A stretch of 64,000 nucleotides of DNA, taken from the NCBI GenBank assembly GCA_016188575.1, contig JACPHN010000019.1:62001-126000 (forward strand), written 5' to 3'. Position numbers and translations under genes: made by a program. The first letter of the stretch is position 1; the number at the start of each line of letters is the position of its first letter. The notes beneath the pieces were generated by a model. It saw only the letters and a program-made list of their open reading frames with translations. It did not search any database and had not been told where the DNA came from. The DNA is from Candidatus Schekmanbacteria bacterium (GTDB lineage Bacteria > CSSED10-310 > JACPHN01). Below are positions 16,339 through 25,100 of this stretch, piece after piece.

Positions 16339-17469
16339 ATGAAGATCGCAGTGCGGAAGGAAACCCGGCCGGGAGAAAGGCGCGTCGCGTTGGTCCCCGA
16401 GTCGTGCAAGAAGCTGGTACAGAAGGGCATCGAGGTCTGCGTGGAACCGGGCGCGGGTGACGCCGCGCTGTTCTTCGACCCGGCGTATGAACAGGCCGGA
16501 GCGCGCCTGGAGAGCGGCGCAGCGTCCTCCGCGGACCTGGTGGCGGCGGTGCAGCCGCCGGCGCCTGACGAGGTCGGCAGCCTGCGCGAGGGCGCCATGC
16601 TCCTCGCAAGCGTTCAGCCTGTGCGGGCCGCGGACGCCGTGCGCGCCCTGCTTGAACGGAAGATCTCGATATTGTCGACGGATTTTATCCCCCGTATCAC
16701 CCGCGCCCAGTCGATGGACACGCTGTCCTCCATGGCGAGCATCGCCGGCTACAAGGCCGTGCTCCTCGCCGCAAACGAGCTCTCACGGCACATGCCCATG
16801 CTCATGACCGCCGCGGGGACGATCCTGCCCGCCCGGGTGTTCGTCATCGGCGCAGGGGTGGCGGGCTTGCAGGCGATCGCGACAGCGAAGCGCCTCGGCG
16901 GCAGCGTCACGGCCACCGATACGCGCAAGGCGGTTGCCGAGCAGATTCAGAGCGTCGGCGCCAAGTTCGTCGGCGTCGACTCGGATGAGGACGCGCAGAC
17001 GCAGAGCGGCTATGCCAAAGACCTATCCCAGGAGTTCTACCGCAAGCAAGCGGAGCTCATCGCCAAGCAGTGCGCTCAGAGCGACGTCGTGATCACCACG
17101 GCGCTCATCGGCGGCGTGAAGGCGCCCAAGCTCATCAGCGCTGCCGCCGTGCGTGACATGCAACCGGGCTCGGTCATCGTGGACCTCGCCTCCGAGGCGG
17201 GCGGCAACTGCGAGCTCACCCGGCCCGGCGAAACGGTGGTAGAGCGCGGCGTCAAGATCATCGGCCCGCTCAACCTGGCATCGACCATGCCCAAGGACGC
17301 AAGTACGCTGTTCTCGCGCAATCTCACCACGTTCATCCTCAACTTCTGGAAGGACGCGGAGAAGCAGTTCAATCTCGATCTCGCCGACGAGATCATCAAG
17401 GGATGCTTGCTCACTCACCAGGGCGAGGTCTTGCACGGCCCGACCAGAGACCTGCTCGCGCGTGCATGA
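16339..17469 (+). CDS. pntAA: NAD(P) transhydrogenase subunit alpha part 1 (NAD(H)-binding domain I)
   Basis: 376 residues. 'MKIAVRKETRPGERRVALVP' is the family N-terminus, so the ATG at 16339 (after GGAAG) is chosen over an upstream in-frame ATG at 16312. The Rossmann NAD-binding motif is 'VFVIGAGVAGLQAIATAKRL'; 'NELSRHMPMLMTAAGTI' and 'PGSVIVDLASEAGGNCELT' are further signatures. With pntAB and pntB it forms the membrane transhydrogenase that couples hydride transfer from NADH to NADP+ to proton entry. Three separate genes (split alpha) are standard in alpha- and deltaproteobacterial lineages. Confidence 0.96.
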   Translation: MKIAVRKETRPGERRVALVPESCKKLVQKGIEVCVEPGAGDAALFFDPAYEQAGARLESGAASSADLVAAVQPPAPDEVGSLREGAMLLASVQPVRAADAVRALLERKISILSTDFIPRITRAQSMDTLSSMASIAGYKAVLLAANELSRHMPMLMTAAGTILPARVFVIGAGVAGLQAIATAKRLGGSVTATDTRKAVAEQIQSVGAKFVGVDSDEDAQTQSGYAKDLSQEFYRKQAELIAKQCAQSDVVITTALIGGVKAPKLISAAAVRDMQPGSVIVDLASEAGGNCELTRPGETVVERGVKIIGPLNLASTMPKDASTLFSRNLTTFILNFWKDAEKQFNLDLADEIIKGCLLTHQGEVLHGPTRDLLARA

Positions 17470-17494
17470 CTGCACACAGAAGGAGCTCGCTACA

Positions 17495-17884
17495 ATGATG
17501 ACGAAGAAATTTGCCTTGCTGGCGCCGCCATGCGCCATGGTGCTGGCGGCGCCGCCCGCCTTCGCGGAGACCGGCCACCCGGCCGGCGGCCAGGACTTCA
17601 TCGGCCTGCTGTTCGTGTTCATGCTGGCCACATTTATCGGCCTCATGGTCATCAGCCGCGTCTCGCGCCTGTTGCACACCCCTCTCATGTCCCTCACCAA
17701 CGCCATCTCCGCCATCTCCGTCGTCGGTGCACTGCTGGTGGCCAGTGAGCAGGATTACCCGTTCTACATTACGGTGCTCGGCTCGGTGGCGCTATTTTGC
17801 TCCATGACGAACATCGTCAGCGGCTTTCTCATCACCGACCGCATGCTCAAGATGTTCAAGACCGGGAAGGAGCGCTCGAGATGA
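17495..17884 (+). CDS. pntAB: NAD(P) transhydrogenase subunit alpha part 2 (membrane domain)
   Basis: About 129 residues. The ATG at 17495 follows AGGAG by 9 bases, excluding the longer frame from 17462. A leader-like N-terminus ('KFALLAPPCAMVLAAPPAFA') precedes the usual helices ('FIGLLFVFMLATFIGLMVIS', 'LMSLTNAISAISVVGALLVA') and the 'FLITDRMLKMF' end. It supplies transmembrane helices of the proton channel. The leader resembles a cleavable signal peptide, unusual for this subunit. Overlaps pntB by four bases (ATGA). Confidence 0.93.
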   Translation: MMTKKFALLAPPCAMVLAAPPAFAETGHPAGGQDFIGLLFVFMLATFIGLMVISRVSRLLHTPLMSLTNAISAISVVGALLVASEQDYPFYITVLGSVALFCSMTNIVSGFLITDRMLKMFKTGKERSR

Positions 17885-19308
17885 ACGCCGCCACCTTCGA
17901 TAGCGTCATCAAGATCGTCTACCTGGTCTCGACCGCACTCTTCATCTTCTCGCTGCGCTGGATGAGCGATCCCAAGACGGCGCGGCGCGGCGTCATCGCC
18001 GGCGTCGCCGCCATGGCCGCGGCGTTTGCCGGCACCATCATCAAGCCGTCCATTCTTGGCGAGAACCTACACTTTGTCGCCCTCGCCGTCATTCTCGGCT
18101 TCATCGTGGGCATCCCGCTGTCGCGCGTGCCGCTGACAGCGGTGCCGCAACGAACCGCGCTGTCGCACGCCTTCGGCGGTCTCGCGGCGGGGCTGGTGGG
18201 CACCGCCAAGTTTTACCATTGGTATCTCGACGCACCCGCCGAGCTGACGCATTTTCGGATGTTTGCCATCATCGCCGAAATCATCCTCGGCTACCTCACC
18301 TTCACGGGCTCGCTGATGGCCGCCGGCAAGCTCCAGGAGGTGCGCTTCATCCCGCAACGGCCCGTCACGTATCGTGGGCAAAACGAGATGAACCTGACGC
18401 TTTTTTCGGTGGCCGTGACCCTCGGCGTGCTCCTGGTGATCATGCCCTGGGCGGGTTGGGCACTGTACGCATTCCCGGTCATCATCGGCCTGTCGCTCTT
18501 GTTCGGCGTGCTGCTCACGATCCCCATCGGCGGCGCCGACATGCCCACGGTCATCGCGCTCCTGAACTCCTATGCAGGCCTGTCAGCGGTGTTTATGGGC
18601 TTCGTCCTGGACAACCCCCTGCTGGTAACGGCCGGTGCCCTGGACGGCTCGTCCGGCCTCATCCTGGCCATCATCATGTGCAAGGCCATGAACCGCTCCT
18701 TTGCCAACGTGCTCTTCGGGGCCTTCGGCCAGGTGCAGCAGACGGCATCCTCGGGCGAGCACAAGGTATACAAGCCCGAGACGATCGAAGGTGCGGCTCA
18801 GATTCTCGAGCAGGCGGGATCAGTGGTGATCATTCCGGGCTACGGAATGGCCGTGGCCCAGGCCCAGCACAAGGTGCGCGAGCTCTACGAGCAGTTGCGC
18901 AAGCGCGGTGCGACCGTGAAGTTCGCGGTTCACCCGGTGGCGGGGCGCATGCCGGGGCACATGAACGTGCTCTTGGCGGAGGCCGAGATTCCGTACGAGG
19001 ATCTCGTGGGGATGGAGGACATCAACCCCGACATGCCGCAGTGTGACGTCGCGCTGGTCATCGGTGCCAACGACGTGGTCAACCCGGCGGCGCGCACGGA
19101 GAAGGCGAGCCCCATCTACGGCATGCCCATCATCGACGCCGACAAGGCGCGCACCGTGTTCGCCATCAAGCGCAGCAAGAATCCTGGGTTTGCGGGTATC
19201 GACAACGAGCTGTACTTTGCGCCGCAGACCTTCATGCTTTTCGGCGATGCGAAGAATGTCGTGGGCGAGCTCGGCAAGCAGCTCGCTGGAGGGGCGCTCG
19301 GTCACTAG
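17881..19308 (+). CDS. pntB: NAD(P) transhydrogenase subunit beta
   Basis: 475 residues. The ATG at 17881 overlaps the pntAB stop; an in-frame ATG at 17797 lies inside pntAB and is rejected. The N-terminal half holds proton-channel helices ('GGADMPTVIALLNSYAGLSA'); the C-terminal NADP(H)-binding domain III shows 'VVIIPGYGMAVAQAQHKVRE', 'FAVHPVAGRMPGHMNVLLAE' and 'VALVIGANDVVNPAAR'. Full length for the family. Last gene of the pnt operon. Confidence 0.97.
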   Translation: MNAATFDSVIKIVYLVSTALFIFSLRWMSDPKTARRGVIAGVAAMAAAFAGTIIKPSILGENLHFVALAVILGFIVGIPLSRVPLTAVPQRTALSHAFGGLAAGLVGTAKFYHWYLDAPAELTHFRMFAIIAEIILGYLTFTGSLMAAGKLQEVRFIPQRPVTYRGQNEMNLTLFSVAVTLGVLLVIMPWAGWALYAFPVIIGLSLLFGVLLTIPIGGADMPTVIALLNSYAGLSAVFMGFVLDNPLLVTAGALDGSSGLILAIIMCKAMNRSFANVLFGAFGQVQQTASSGEHKVYKPETIEGAAQILEQAGSVVIIPGYGMAVAQAQHKVRELYEQLRKRGATVKFAVHPVAGRMPGHMNVLLAEAEIPYEDLVGMEDINPDMPQCDVALVIGANDVVNPAARTEKASPIYGMPIIDADKARTVFAIKRSKNPGFAGIDNELYFAPQTFMLFGDAKNVVGELGKQLAGGALGH

Positions 19309-19329
19309 GCGTCGGGCGCGCTCACCCAG

Positions 19330-19361
19330 GTAGGGGCGGGGGCGCCTCGCCTCGCCCCTAC
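19330..19361 (+). terminator. 9-bp inverted repeat after pntB
   Basis: GTAGGGGCG and CGCCCCTAC face each other across a 14-base G+C loop, 21 bases after the pntB stop. No T-run follows. Confidence 0.35.
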
Positions 19362-19477
19362 TGCAATCACGCCGAGGCCCCAGGCCAGACCTTCGCACTT
19401 TCCCGCGGAGGGTGACCAGGATCGAATCTGAAATCTGGGATCGACCGAATCTGCTTGACACCTGAGGCCGGCACGCA

Positions 19478-19581
19478 GGGGCGCGATTTATCGCTCCCGG
19501 TCATCGCGGCCGGTAATCGGGGCGGGTCGTTCTCGGCCAGATGATCCCCGGCCCGGCATTTGGGCGCGATGAATCGCGCCC
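19478..19581. repeat. Pair of related hairpins
   Basis: Copy 1 (19478-19498) reads GGGGCGCGAT-TT-ATCGCTCCC with one imperfect pair. Copy 2 (19562-19581) is a perfect GGGCGCGA-TGAA-TCGCGCCC. They share the stem sequence and are about 80 bases apart, like REP-type units. Confidence 0.5.
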
Positions 19582-19886
19582 TGCTCACCGAAGCCTGCGG
19601 CGGGAAGAAGTGTCAAGGATGAAACCGGACATTCGGCCGACGCCCGAAAAAGGGGGGAGGGGGTGAACCGATACGGGCGGGGAGCTCGACGCTCGCGGTC
19701 GCGCCCGCCGGCCGTAGCCGCGAGTGGGGCAAGGGCGAAACGAAGCGGGGATGCGGGCGGCACGAAAAAGGCTCGAGCCTTGCGGGCTGGTTCGAGGACC
19801 TTTCATCTCCCGGCGAATGAGGGTACGGTAGGAGTCAACACGCGCACTCGAAAACCCCACTCGCGACACCCGGGAGCTGGAGAATA

Positions 19887-22142
19887 TTGACCGCCCCCGC
19901 CGCACAGAAGGCTGCCGCTGACCTGCGCGCGACGCCGCTTCGCCGCGGCGGTATCATCATCGTCACCTCGCGCGGCCCTGTACAGCTCGGCGTCCCCCCC
20001 GAGACGATCAAGGACACCCTGCCGCTGAGCCACGGCGTCCCCGACATCTTCGTGCTCGCGCAATCCTTCTTCAGCTACGAACGCGGCGTGTGCTTCGCCG
20101 AGCTCGAGTTCCCAACGTACTACAACTACTTCCTGCGCCAGCGAAAGACGCACGTCGTGGGCACACCCGCGCAGCTCGAGCGGGTCCGCCGCTTTCTTGG
20201 CGAAGCGCTGTTCGGCCCAGCCCACATCGATCTCACCGCGGAAGTCGAGGGCGTGGCGAACTGGGGCGTGCTTCCGGACCTGCCGCGGGAGATGGCGTAT
20301 TTTCGCCGGTGCCCATCTGCTCCCGAGCGCGCGATGGAGCTGAGTGACCTGCTGGCGCTGCACGCGCTCGAGGAGCCGCCCCTGGGCGGCCCCAGGCAAG
20401 CCGTCATCGACAGCCTGCGCTTCGAGCTGCAGGCGGATGGCGCGCTGCTCCTTGAAGATCTCGGCCAGGGCGGCGCGACAATCGCCGTCTCGCGCGAGCT
20501 TTCGCTGCCCGCCCGCAGCGCCGGCAGCCGGTCACCGTCCGCGCCGTTTACGCCGCCGCGATTCGCGGTCACGGTCCTCGGGGCCGGGCACGGCTTCGAC
20601 GTCCACGGCAAGACTACCGGCCTGCTGCTGTGGATCGACGGGCGGGGCATCCTCGTCGACCCCCCGGTGGACACGACCGAAGTCCTGCGCGATCAGGAAG
20701 TCCCGCTCCGCTGTATCGACTCCGTCATTCTCACCCACTGCCACGGCGATCACGATGCAGGGACTCTACAAAAAGCGCTGCAAGCGGACCGCGTGCGCCT
20801 GCTGACGACACACACCATCTACAACAGCTTCGTGCGCAAGTCCGCGCTGCTCACGCAGCTCCCGCGCGAGCGCTTCGACGCCATCGTCGAGCACGTGCCG
20901 GTGCCGGTCTACCGCCCGGTGCAAATCAACGGCGCCCGCTTCCGGTTCACGTACACGCTGCACTCGATTCCGACGATCGGGTTTTCCGTGGAGCTCGATG
21001 ACAAGCGGCTGCTGTACACGGCGGACACGCTCAACGATCCCGGCGCCATTCGCGCGCTGGCGGACGCGGGTGTGCTATCGCCCGGCCGCGCCGCGGATCT
21101 CCTGAGCTTCGACTGGTCGCACGACCTTGTCATCCATGAAGCCGGAGTGCCGCCGCTGCATACGCCGGTCGACGTTCTTGCCAGGCTCTCCGCCGAGACC
21201 AAGCAGCGGCTGTTGGTCGTTCACACCTCCCGTGCCCACATTCCTCCGGAATCGGGGCTGCGGGTGGCCGCAGTCGGGCTGCGGAACACCGTGGTGCTCT
21301 CCGCCGGCAACCCGGCAAGCGGCGGCACGGCGCGGCGGCTCATGGCGCTGGCGGCGGTGGATCATTTCCGCGCGCTGCCGGTGGCGAAGGCGCTCGAGTT
21401 CCTGGACGTCGTGCACGAGGTGTCCTTCAGCGCCGGCGAGGTCATTGTCCGGCACGGCGAGGAGGCCGGCCATTTTTACATGATCCTGTCGGGGAAGGCG
21501 GTGGTGACGGGGGGGGAGGTGCCGGAAAAGGTGCTCGTCGCCTACGACTATTTTGGGGAATCAGCGCTCTTGCTCGGCGGCCCGCGGACGGCGAACGTCA
21601 CGGCGGTTTCGGCCGTGCGGGCGCTGGCGCTGACGCGCGAGGATTTTCTCCGGCTGATCGCGGGAACACCGGTGCGGGAGCGCATGCTCAAGCTCTCTGC
21701 GAATCGCCAGCGGCAGACGTGGCAGCTTCTGGACGACCATCCGGTGCTGGCCACGCTCGGCGCCTACCAGCGCAACGAGCTGCAGTCGATGATGGAGGAG
21801 CTATCCGGCGACGCTGGCCGCGAGCTGGTGGAGGCGGGACAGGCGCCGGCGGCACTGCGCATCGTGGCCGCGGGCGAGGTCGAAGCGATCTGCCCACACG
21901 GAAAGTCGGGGCGCATGGGCCGCGGCCAGCTCGTGGGCTCGCTGCCAGAGGTCGTGCGTGGGAGCCTGGAACCTTATTCGGTGCACGCCGTAACGACGTC
22001 ACGGGTATTTGCGTTGCCGGCGGCGGAGCTCCGGCGCTTTTTCCTCACGTATCCGGGGGTGTATCTGCGGCTCCTGCACGAAGACCGAGGCCGGGTGCGC
22101 TTTTGCCCGTACTGCGTTGACGCCGCGGAGGCGCAGGTCTAG
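19887..22142 (+). CDS. MBL-fold hydrolase fused to cyclic-nucleotide-binding domains
   Basis: 751 residues from a TTG start (GGAG and GGGAG upstream). Order: an N-terminal ~230-residue region of unknown type; a metallo-beta-lactamase domain with the zinc motif 'HCHGDHDAG' at about residue 284 and later 'LLYTADTLNDPG' and 'VVHTSRAHIP'; a cNMP-binding domain from about residue 500 ('FSAGEVIVRHGEEAGHFYMI', phosphate cassette 'FGESALLLGGPRTANVTA'); and a second, more divergent cNMP-like domain to the end. The cassette retains the Glu and Arg that contact cyclic nucleotide. MBL-fold proteins include cyclic-nucleotide phosphodiesterases. A cyclase gene follows after 42 bases, so this could be a cyclic-nucleotide-controlled hydrolase or the degrading partner; which is unknown. 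Confidence 0.82.
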   Translation: MTAPAAQKAAADLRATPLRRGGIIIVTSRGPVQLGVPPETIKDTLPLSHGVPDIFVLAQSFFSYERGVCFAELEFPTYYNYFLRQRKTHVVGTPAQLERVRRFLGEALFGPAHIDLTAEVEGVANWGVLPDLPREMAYFRRCPSAPERAMELSDLLALHALEEPPLGGPRQAVIDSLRFELQADGALLLEDLGQGGATIAVSRELSLPARSAGSRSPSAPFTPPRFAVTVLGAGHGFDVHGKTTGLLLWIDGRGILVDPPVDTTEVLRDQEVPLRCIDSVILTHCHGDHDAGTLQKALQADRVRLLTTHTIYNSFVRKSALLTQLPRERFDAIVEHVPVPVYRPVQINGARFRFTYTLHSIPTIGFSVELDDKRLLYTADTLNDPGAIRALADAGVLSPGRAADLLSFDWSHDLVIHEAGVPPLHTPVDVLARLSAETKQRLLVVHTSRAHIPPESGLRVAAVGLRNTVVLSAGNPASGGTARRLMALAAVDHFRALPVAKALEFLDVVHEVSFSAGEVIVRHGEEAGHFYMILSGKAVVTGGEVPEKVLVAYDYFGESALLLGGPRTANVTAVSAVRALALTREDFLRLIAGTPVRERMLKLSANRQRQTWQLLDDHPVLATLGAYQRNELQSMMEELSGDAGRELVEAGQAPAALRIVAAGEVEAICPHGKSGRMGRGQLVGSLPEVVRGSLEPYSVHAVTTSRVFALPAAELRRFFLTYPGVYLRLLHEDRGRVRFCPYCVDAAEAQV

Positions 22143-22184
22143 ACTGGCATCGGCGTTTTCGCTCCGAGGCCTGGGCCAACACGC

Positions 22185-25100
22185 ATGTCCACGCTCGTAC
22201 CGCAGCTCATCGTCGACCGCGACCGGCAGGGTCAGCGCTCGGGGGTCGTGACGGGTGCGGCTGTCTTCGCCGACATCTCCGGGTTCACGATCCTCACCGA
22301 GCGCTTGATGGCGCACGGCAAGGAAGGAGCCGAGGAGCTGGCCCGGACGTTGCGGTTCTACTTCACCCCGCTGGTGGGGGCAGTGGAGGCCGCCGGGGGG
22401 ATGATTACCGGCTTTGCCGGCGACGCGTTCACGGCGGTGTTTCCCGGCGGCGAGACCGAAGGCGGCGCGGAAGCTGGGGCAGCGGTGCGGGCGGCGCTGG
22501 CGATGCAAGTCTTCTTTGCCGAGAACAGCACCTACACGACCCGGTACGGCGAGTTCGCCTTCTCGATGAAGGCGGGGGTGGCGTGGGGCGAAAGCCGCTG
22601 GCACATCGTGGACGCGACGCCGGACGCGGCATCGTTCTTCTTCGCGGGTCCGGCGATCGACGGCTGCGCGGCGGCCGAGCACCATTGCGAGCGCGGGCAG
22701 GTCGTGGTCGACGAGGGGATTCGCGCGCGCCTGGCGGGCGGCATCGCGTGGGAGCCGGTCGGAGAGAACGTGTTTCGGGTGCTGGAGGACCCCCCGTCTT
22801 TCCTCCCCCCGCAGGCGGGGCGAGGAAAGGCAGGGGATGGTGCCGCGCCAGAGCTGCAAGACAATGGATACAGCGCGACGCAGACGCGGATCGGTCTGAC
22901 TTCGGGGGAGACGCGCTTCTTGCCCGCCGACATCGCTTCGGTGCCGATCGAGGGGGAGTTCCGCATCGTCTCCAGCGTCTTCGCGGCGTTCACGACTCCC
23001 GGCGATCTGCCGGCGTTCATCGCGCAGGCGCACCGCGCGGCGCTAAAGCTCGGCGGCACGTTCACGCGAGCGGACTTCGGCGATAAGGGGGGCAACATCC
23101 TGGTGTTCTTCGGCGCGCCGACAACCCACGAAAACGACGCTTCGCGGGCGCTGGATTACGCGCTTGCATTGTGCGGAGAGCTGCCGGCCGGGGCGCAGCT
23201 TCGCGCAGGGGTCACCCACGACGTCCGTTACGTCGGCTTCAATGGCGGAGGCAACCGGCTCGAGCTCGCGTGTCTCGGCCGCGCGACGAATCTGGCGGCG
23301 CGCATGATGATGAAGGCGCCATGGGGCGAGGTGTGGTGCTGCCCGAAGGTGAGCGAGCAGGCCCAACGGACGCACGAGCTGCGGCCGGCCGGCGCCCACC
23401 CGTTCAAGGGGTTTGACGCGCCGCTGGAGGTGTTTCGCCTGGAACGGGCGCAGACGCGGCAGATCCGGGTGTTTCGGAGCGCTCGGTTCGTCGGCCGGGA
23501 GGCGGAGCTCGGGCAGCTCTCGGCCCACGTCGAGCCCGTGTTCGCGGGGCGCTTCGCCGGCCTGGTCTACGTCGACGGCGAGGCGGGAGCGGGCAAGAGC
23601 TTTCTCGTGGATAACTTCCGGCGTGCGCTGGCGGAGGGTCGCGGGGAGAAGGCGTTCACCTGGATCGACGCGCCGTGCGACGCGACGCTACGCGCCTCGC
23701 TGAACCCGTTCGCGTGGGCGCTGCGCGACCAACTGAAGATGGCGACGGGGAAAAGCGCGAGCGAACGCCGGGCGGCTTTCGACCGGCTGTTGGACGACCT
23801 GATCGTCCGCCTGGCGCTGAAGGGCAGGAAGATCCGGGCCGAGGTAGAGCGGCTGCGCTCGGTGCTCGGAGCGCTGCTTGACCTGCGCTGGGAGGGGTCG
23901 CTGTACGAGCAGCTCGACCCGCGCCTGCGGTACGAAAACACGCTGATTGCGGTGCGCGTCTGGCTGGAGGCGATGGCGTCGGTGAGACCGGTGATCGTGC
24001 ACCTGGAAGACGCCCACCTGGCGGATGAGGACACGGCGGAGGCAATCGCCCGGATCGTCAAGTCGGCACGCAACACCGGCGCGTCCCTCGCGCTGGTCTG
24101 CACGTGCAGGTTTGCGGCGGGCGGCGAGCGCTTTCGCTTCGCGATCGAGAGCGAGTGCGAGAGCGAGACGGAAGGAGGAGAGGACGCGGACCGCGGCGCC
24201 GGCGATGGAGAGGCTGAACGCGGGGCGGACGCGCCCGCGGTGGAGTTGCGTGGGCTGTCGGCGGAGGCGGTACGGGCACTGGCGGAGGCGCAGCTCGGGG
24301 AACCGGTCGCGCCGAGTCTCGCGGCGCTGGTGATGGAACGGGCCAACGGCAACCCGCTGTTTGCCGAGCAGATCGTGGTGTACCTGCGGGACCGCGAGCT
24401 GCTGAGCAAGACTGCCGAAGGGTGGGTGGCGACCGCGGGGGAGGACGCGGTGCCCGACGACGTGAGCACGCTGCTGGTAGCGCGGCTCGACCGCCTGCCG
24501 GCGGAGGTGAAACGGGTCGCCGAGTCGGCGGCGGTGCTGGGCCGCGAGTTCGGCGCCGAAGTGCTCGCCGCCATGGTCGGCTCGAGGGCTGAGGTCAGCG
24601 GCGCGCTCCATGTGGGAACGCTGGAGCGAGTGTGGTCGGAGACTTCGCCGGGCCGGTTTCTGTTTTCCCACGTGCTGCTGCGCGATGCGGCGTACGACAT
24701 GCAGGCGCGGGCGCGGCTGCGGCGGCTGCACGGGAGGGCCGGGCAGGCATTCGAGGAGGCCTACGCCGAGGACCTGGGCTCCGTGCTCGGCGAGCTGGCG
24801 CACCATTTCGAGAAAGCCGAGCAGCGGGACAAGGCGGTGCTGTACCTTGGACGAGCGGGTGATGCGGCGCGCGACGCGTACCGCAACGCGGATGCGCTGG
24901 GCTACTACGACAGACTGGCGGCGTGGCTGCCGCGTTCCGAGGCGGCGTGGAGCGACTGCGCCATGAAGCTCGGCGGCGTGCGCGAGCTCGTCGGGCGGTG
25001 GGCGGAGGCCGAGGCCGACTACCGGGCAGCGCTCACGGCGGCGCTGGAGGCCGGGGAGCGGCTTCGGGCGGCCCGGGCGGGCGCGGCGCTCGGAAACCTG

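Larger units (their letters stand above)
19309..19886. other. 578-base intergenic region with several hairpins
   Basis: No coding sequence is supported. It contains a 9-bp inverted repeat (19330-19361) just after pntB, two related GGGCGCGAT-type hairpins (19478-19498 and 19562-19581), and purine-rich DNA before the next start at 19887. A TTGACA at 19455-19460 has no good partner box. Confidence 0.5.
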
